This document shows, in pieces, positions 48,789 to 50,787 of a stretch of 50,787 nucleotides of DNA. The notes under the pieces are model-generated. The model was not told where the DNA came from. It worked only from the letters and a program-made list of their open reading frames with translations, and made no database searches. This DNA is from Pseudomonas sp. LS-2 (GTDB lineage Bacteria > Pseudomonadota > Gammaproteobacteria > Pseudomonadales > Pseudomonadaceae). Both the position numbers and the translations under genes were made by a program. Each line of letters starts with the position of its first letter. The stretch's first letter is position 1. The stretch spans positions 1,763 to 52,549 of the forward strand of contig NZ_QXTJ01000027.1 of the NCBI RefSeq assembly GCF_003605735.1. The letters run 5' to 3'.

Positions 48789-49189
48789 TTGGATACTTCC
48801 CCGAGGACGAGCTTGTTCAAATGCAGCAATAAGGCATTGCCGCATCATAAAAAAATGGTCATTGAAATGATCGTTTCGGAGTGTCTGGCGGGCGATTGGG
48901 ATCACACAACAGAAATACGCGATCTCATCAAATATCAATGTGACATTACGGATGCGATTGTTTAGGATGTCGCGGAATAGGTCAATAGTTTGGCAGAAAG
49001 TTAATTGCCAACCGGATAACAGGCCAAAAATAAATTGACGCCAAATAATTAACAATAACTAAAACAAATGCTTAGTTGTTTGACGTCAATTTTTTTATGA
49101 ATTTTATGTACTCCAATATGAAGCGGCGTCCCAAAGCCCGCCCGGCATGATGGATACCCACTGAACGGTAATCTCGGAGAGTCACCCCC
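48789..49189. other. AT-rich lapE-lapA intergenic region
   Basis: 401 bases, much richer in A+T than its neighbours, holding the divergent promoters of lapE and the adhesin gene. No other gene is supported. It contains the hairpin listed at 49032-49096. The adhesin leader between that hairpin and ATG 49190 has CTCGGAGAG as ribosome site. Confidence 0.55.
49032..49096 (+). terminator. Terminator-like hairpin upstream of the adhesin gene
   Basis: Outer stem AAATTGACG (49032-49040) with CGTCAATTT (49084-49092), an inner AACTAA/TTAGTT stem and a run of T to 49096. It resembles an intrinsic terminator 94 bases before the lapA ATG. It may be an attenuator or insulator; no gene reads into it from the left on this strand. 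Confidence 0.45.
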
Positions 49190-50787
49190 ATGAGCAGTGT
49201 TGTTGCCATCGTCAAAAGCATTGTTGGCCAAGTAGTCGCAGTCTCCCCGGAAGGGATTCGTCGTGTGCTGATCGAGGGTGACCGGCTGATGGCCGGTGAA
49301 CAGGTGCTGACCGGCCCTGAAGGCGCCATCACCCTGGAGTTGCCGGATGGTCGTCAACTGGACATGGGCCGTGACAGTCAGTGGAGCTCCGACGCCCCGA
49401 CGTCCACCACCAATCTGGCAGAAGCCACCGCGCAGGCAGCCCCATCGGTTGCCGAGTTGCAACAAGCGATCGCAGCCGGTGCCGACCCGACCAAAGACCT
49501 GGAAGCCACCGCTGCGGGCCAGACCACCGGCACCTCCGATGGCGGTAACGCGGGCGGCGGCCACAGCGTCGTGATGCTGACCGAAACGGCAGGCGTCGTG
49601 GACCCGAACATCGGTTTCAACACTGCAGGTCTGGGCAACAACGCAACAGCCGGCACTGAACAGGACGCCGCTATTCCACAGCGGGCCTCGACCCTGAGCC
49701 TGACCGCCACCTCGACGCTGACCGAAGCAGGCGGCGCGCTGGTGTACACCGCAACCGTGACTCAGGCGCCGCTCAGCGACCTGACCATCACGCTGTCCAA
49801 CGGTTCGACCATCGTCATTCAGGCTGGCCAGACCACGGGCACCACCATCGTTCAGATGGGCGACAGCAACACCCCGTACGTGGACGCGCACGATGTCACC
49901 ACGACCATCACCGGAACCACCGGCGGTGCAGGCCTTGTGTTGACGACCAACCCAGCGCCGGCAGTGACCACCATCACTGACACCCCGGACACCACCACGC
50001 TGAGCCTGACCGCTGGTACGGCGACTGCCGCTGAAGGTACGTCGATCACCTACACCGCCACGCTGACCAACCCGGCGCAAACGCCGGTCACCGTGACCTT
50101 GTCCGACGGTTCGACCATCACCATTCGTGCTGGCGAGTCCACAGGTTCGGTCGTCGTTCCGGTTCAGGCCAACGACGTCTACAACACCAATGCCACTGTC
50201 AGCACCACCATCACCGGTGCAACAGGCGGCAACTTTGAAAACCTGGCGACCAACCCGACGCCAGCTGTCGTGCAGATCACTGACACTTCGGACACCACCA
50301 CGCTGAGCCTGACGGCTGGCGCGGCGACTTCCGCTGAAGGCACGTCGATCACCTACACCGCCACGCTGACCAACCCGGCGCAAACGCCGGTCACCGTAAC
50401 CCTGTCCGATGGCTCGACGATCACTATCAAAGCCGGTGAATCGACTGGTTCCGTCGTCGTCCCGGTTCAGGCCAACGATGTCTACAACACCAACGCCACT
50501 GTCAGCACCACCATCACCGGCGCAACGGGCGGCAACTTCGAAAACCTGGCGACCAACCCGACGCCAGCCGTTGTGCAAATCACCGACACCCCGGACACCA
50601 CCACTCTCAGCTTGACCGCAGGCGCGGCGACCTCCGCCGAAGGCACGTCGATCACCTACACCGCCACGCTGACCAACCCGGCGCAGACTCCGGTTACCGT
50701 CACGCTGTCTGACGGTTCGACCATCACCATTCGTGCTGGCGAGTCCACAGGTTCGGTCGTCGTTCCGGTTCAGGCCAACGACGTCTA
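49190..50787 (+). CDS. lapA: Giant LapA-type adhesin (N-terminal part, runs off the right edge)
   Basis: The visible 532 residues are open to the edge. Residues 1 to about 70 (MSSVVAIVKSIVGQVVAVSP, then IEGDRLMAGEQVLTGPEGAI) form the N-terminal retention module that lodges in LapE. The TAAG site at residues 107-110 (49508-49519) is the LapG protease target. There is no Sec signal, as expected of a type I substrate. After a linker come repeated Ig-like domains of about 101 residues rich in Thr, the first diverged (about 168-263) and the next nearly identical. LapA mediates irreversible attachment and biofilm formation; LapD/LapG are not in this window. Divergent from lapEBC, its dedicated exporter. 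Confidence 0.93.
   Translation, partial: MSSVVAIVKSIVGQVVAVSPEGIRRVLIEGDRLMAGEQVLTGPEGAITLELPDGRQLDMGRDSQWSSDAPTSTTNLAEATAQAAPSVAELQQAIAAGADPTKDLEATAAGQTTGTSDGGNAGGGHSVVMLTETAGVVDPNIGFNTAGLGNNATAGTEQDAAIPQRASTLSLTATSTLTEAGGALVYTATVTQAPLSDLTITLSNGSTIVIQAGQTTGTTIVQMGDSNTPYVDAHDVTTTITGTTGGAGLVLTTNPAPAVTTITDTPDTTTLSLTAGTATAAEGTSITYTATLTNPAQTPVTVTLSDGSTITIRAGESTGSVVVPVQANDVYNTNATVSTTITGATGGNFENLATNPTPAVVQITDTSDTTTLSLTAGAATSAEGTSITYTATLTNPAQTPVTVTLSDGSTITIKAGESTGSVVVPVQANDVYNTNATVSTTITGATGGNFENLATNPTPAVVQITDTPDTTTLSLTAGAATSAEGTSITYTATLTNPAQTPVTVTLSDGSTITIRAGESTGSVVVPVQANDV
49979..50787 (+). repeat. 303-bp tandem repeats in the adhesin gene
   Basis: Units begin at 49979, 50282 and 50585, exactly 303 bases (101 codons) apart, each with GACACC(A/C)CGGACACC-like starts followed by ACGCTGAGCCTGAC or a close variant. 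Units differ by few bases, many synonymous. The array continues past the right edge. Confidence 0.93.

Noticed and set aside
49049..50578. A 509-codon open frame antisense to the adhesin
   Set aside because: It mirrors the repetitive, GC-rich codons of lapA, is Gly/Arg/Val-rich with no recognisable domain, and lapA is unmistakable on the other strand.
49979..50787. CRISPR-like regular repeats
   Set aside because: The 303-base units are in-frame protein repeats with no spacers; there are no cas genes.

Overview
The window is a stretch of Pseudomonas chromosome. The evidence is the gene order pssA/ilvC/ilvH/ilvI, sfsA-aminotransferase-dksA-gluQ-cbrX-cbrA-cbrB-crcZ-pcnB-folK-panB-panC-pgi-acs (the same order as P. 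aeruginosa PAO1, apart from panD), a PrrF small RNA, the LapEBC/LapA adhesin system and REP sequences typical of the genus. Species cannot be fixed from the sequence alone; a fluorescens/putida/syringae-type Pseudomonas fits. Almost everything is core genome; the accessory-looking parts are the REPIN-rich stretch at about 31.3-44 kb and the large adhesin at the right edge.

Layout. 1-4.6 kb: phosphatidylserine synthase (cut by the left edge) and the branched-chain operon ilvI-ilvH-ilvC behind a long leader. 4.6-10.2 kb: a DUF4124 protein, YqcC, a TPR lipoprotein next to PBP1b (probably its activator LpoP), mrcB, and a fused APH-like/AAA kinase. 10.2-16.3 kb: a pentapeptide-repeat protein, a TfoX C-terminal-domain protein, the Fur-controlled sRNA PrrF, deoC, then a haem uptake operon hmuT-hmuU-hmuV-chaN with a candidate Fur box, divergent from a small Rieske protein that appears to use a CTG start codon. 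16.3-20 kb: sfsA, an aminotransferase, dksA, gluQ. 20-25.3 kb: the carbon catabolite control hub cbrX-cbrA-cbrB followed by the sRNA CrcZ with its sigma-54 promoter, CbrB palindrome and six A-rich Hfq/Crc decoy motifs. 25.4-33.4 kb: pcnB, folK, panB, panC, pgi, acs; panD is missing from its usual place between panC and pgi. 33.4-43.8 kb: an MpaB-family protein, a thiolase, the Mg2+ P-type ATPase MgtA with a long 5' region, an RlmI-like methyltransferase, a large DUF748 protein and a DUF2845 protein, separated by several REPINs. 43.8-50.8 kb: the type I secretion system lapE-lapB-lapC and, divergently, the N-terminus of the giant LapA adhesin with its TAAG protease site and the first 101-residue repeats.

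Regulatory links. CbrAB drives CrcZ, which titrates Hfq/Crc; acs, 6.5 kb downstream, carries a Crc/Hfq-type A-rich motif just before its Shine-Dalgarno, so regulator and a probable target lie in one window. Fur joins PrrF and the haem operon. LapA is exported by LapEBC and would be kept at or released from the surface by LapD/LapG, which are not in the window. I did not find an obviously new multi-gene system; the observations most worth checking are the panD gap, the CTG start, the crcZ control region, the lap intergenic hairpin and the mgtA leader.
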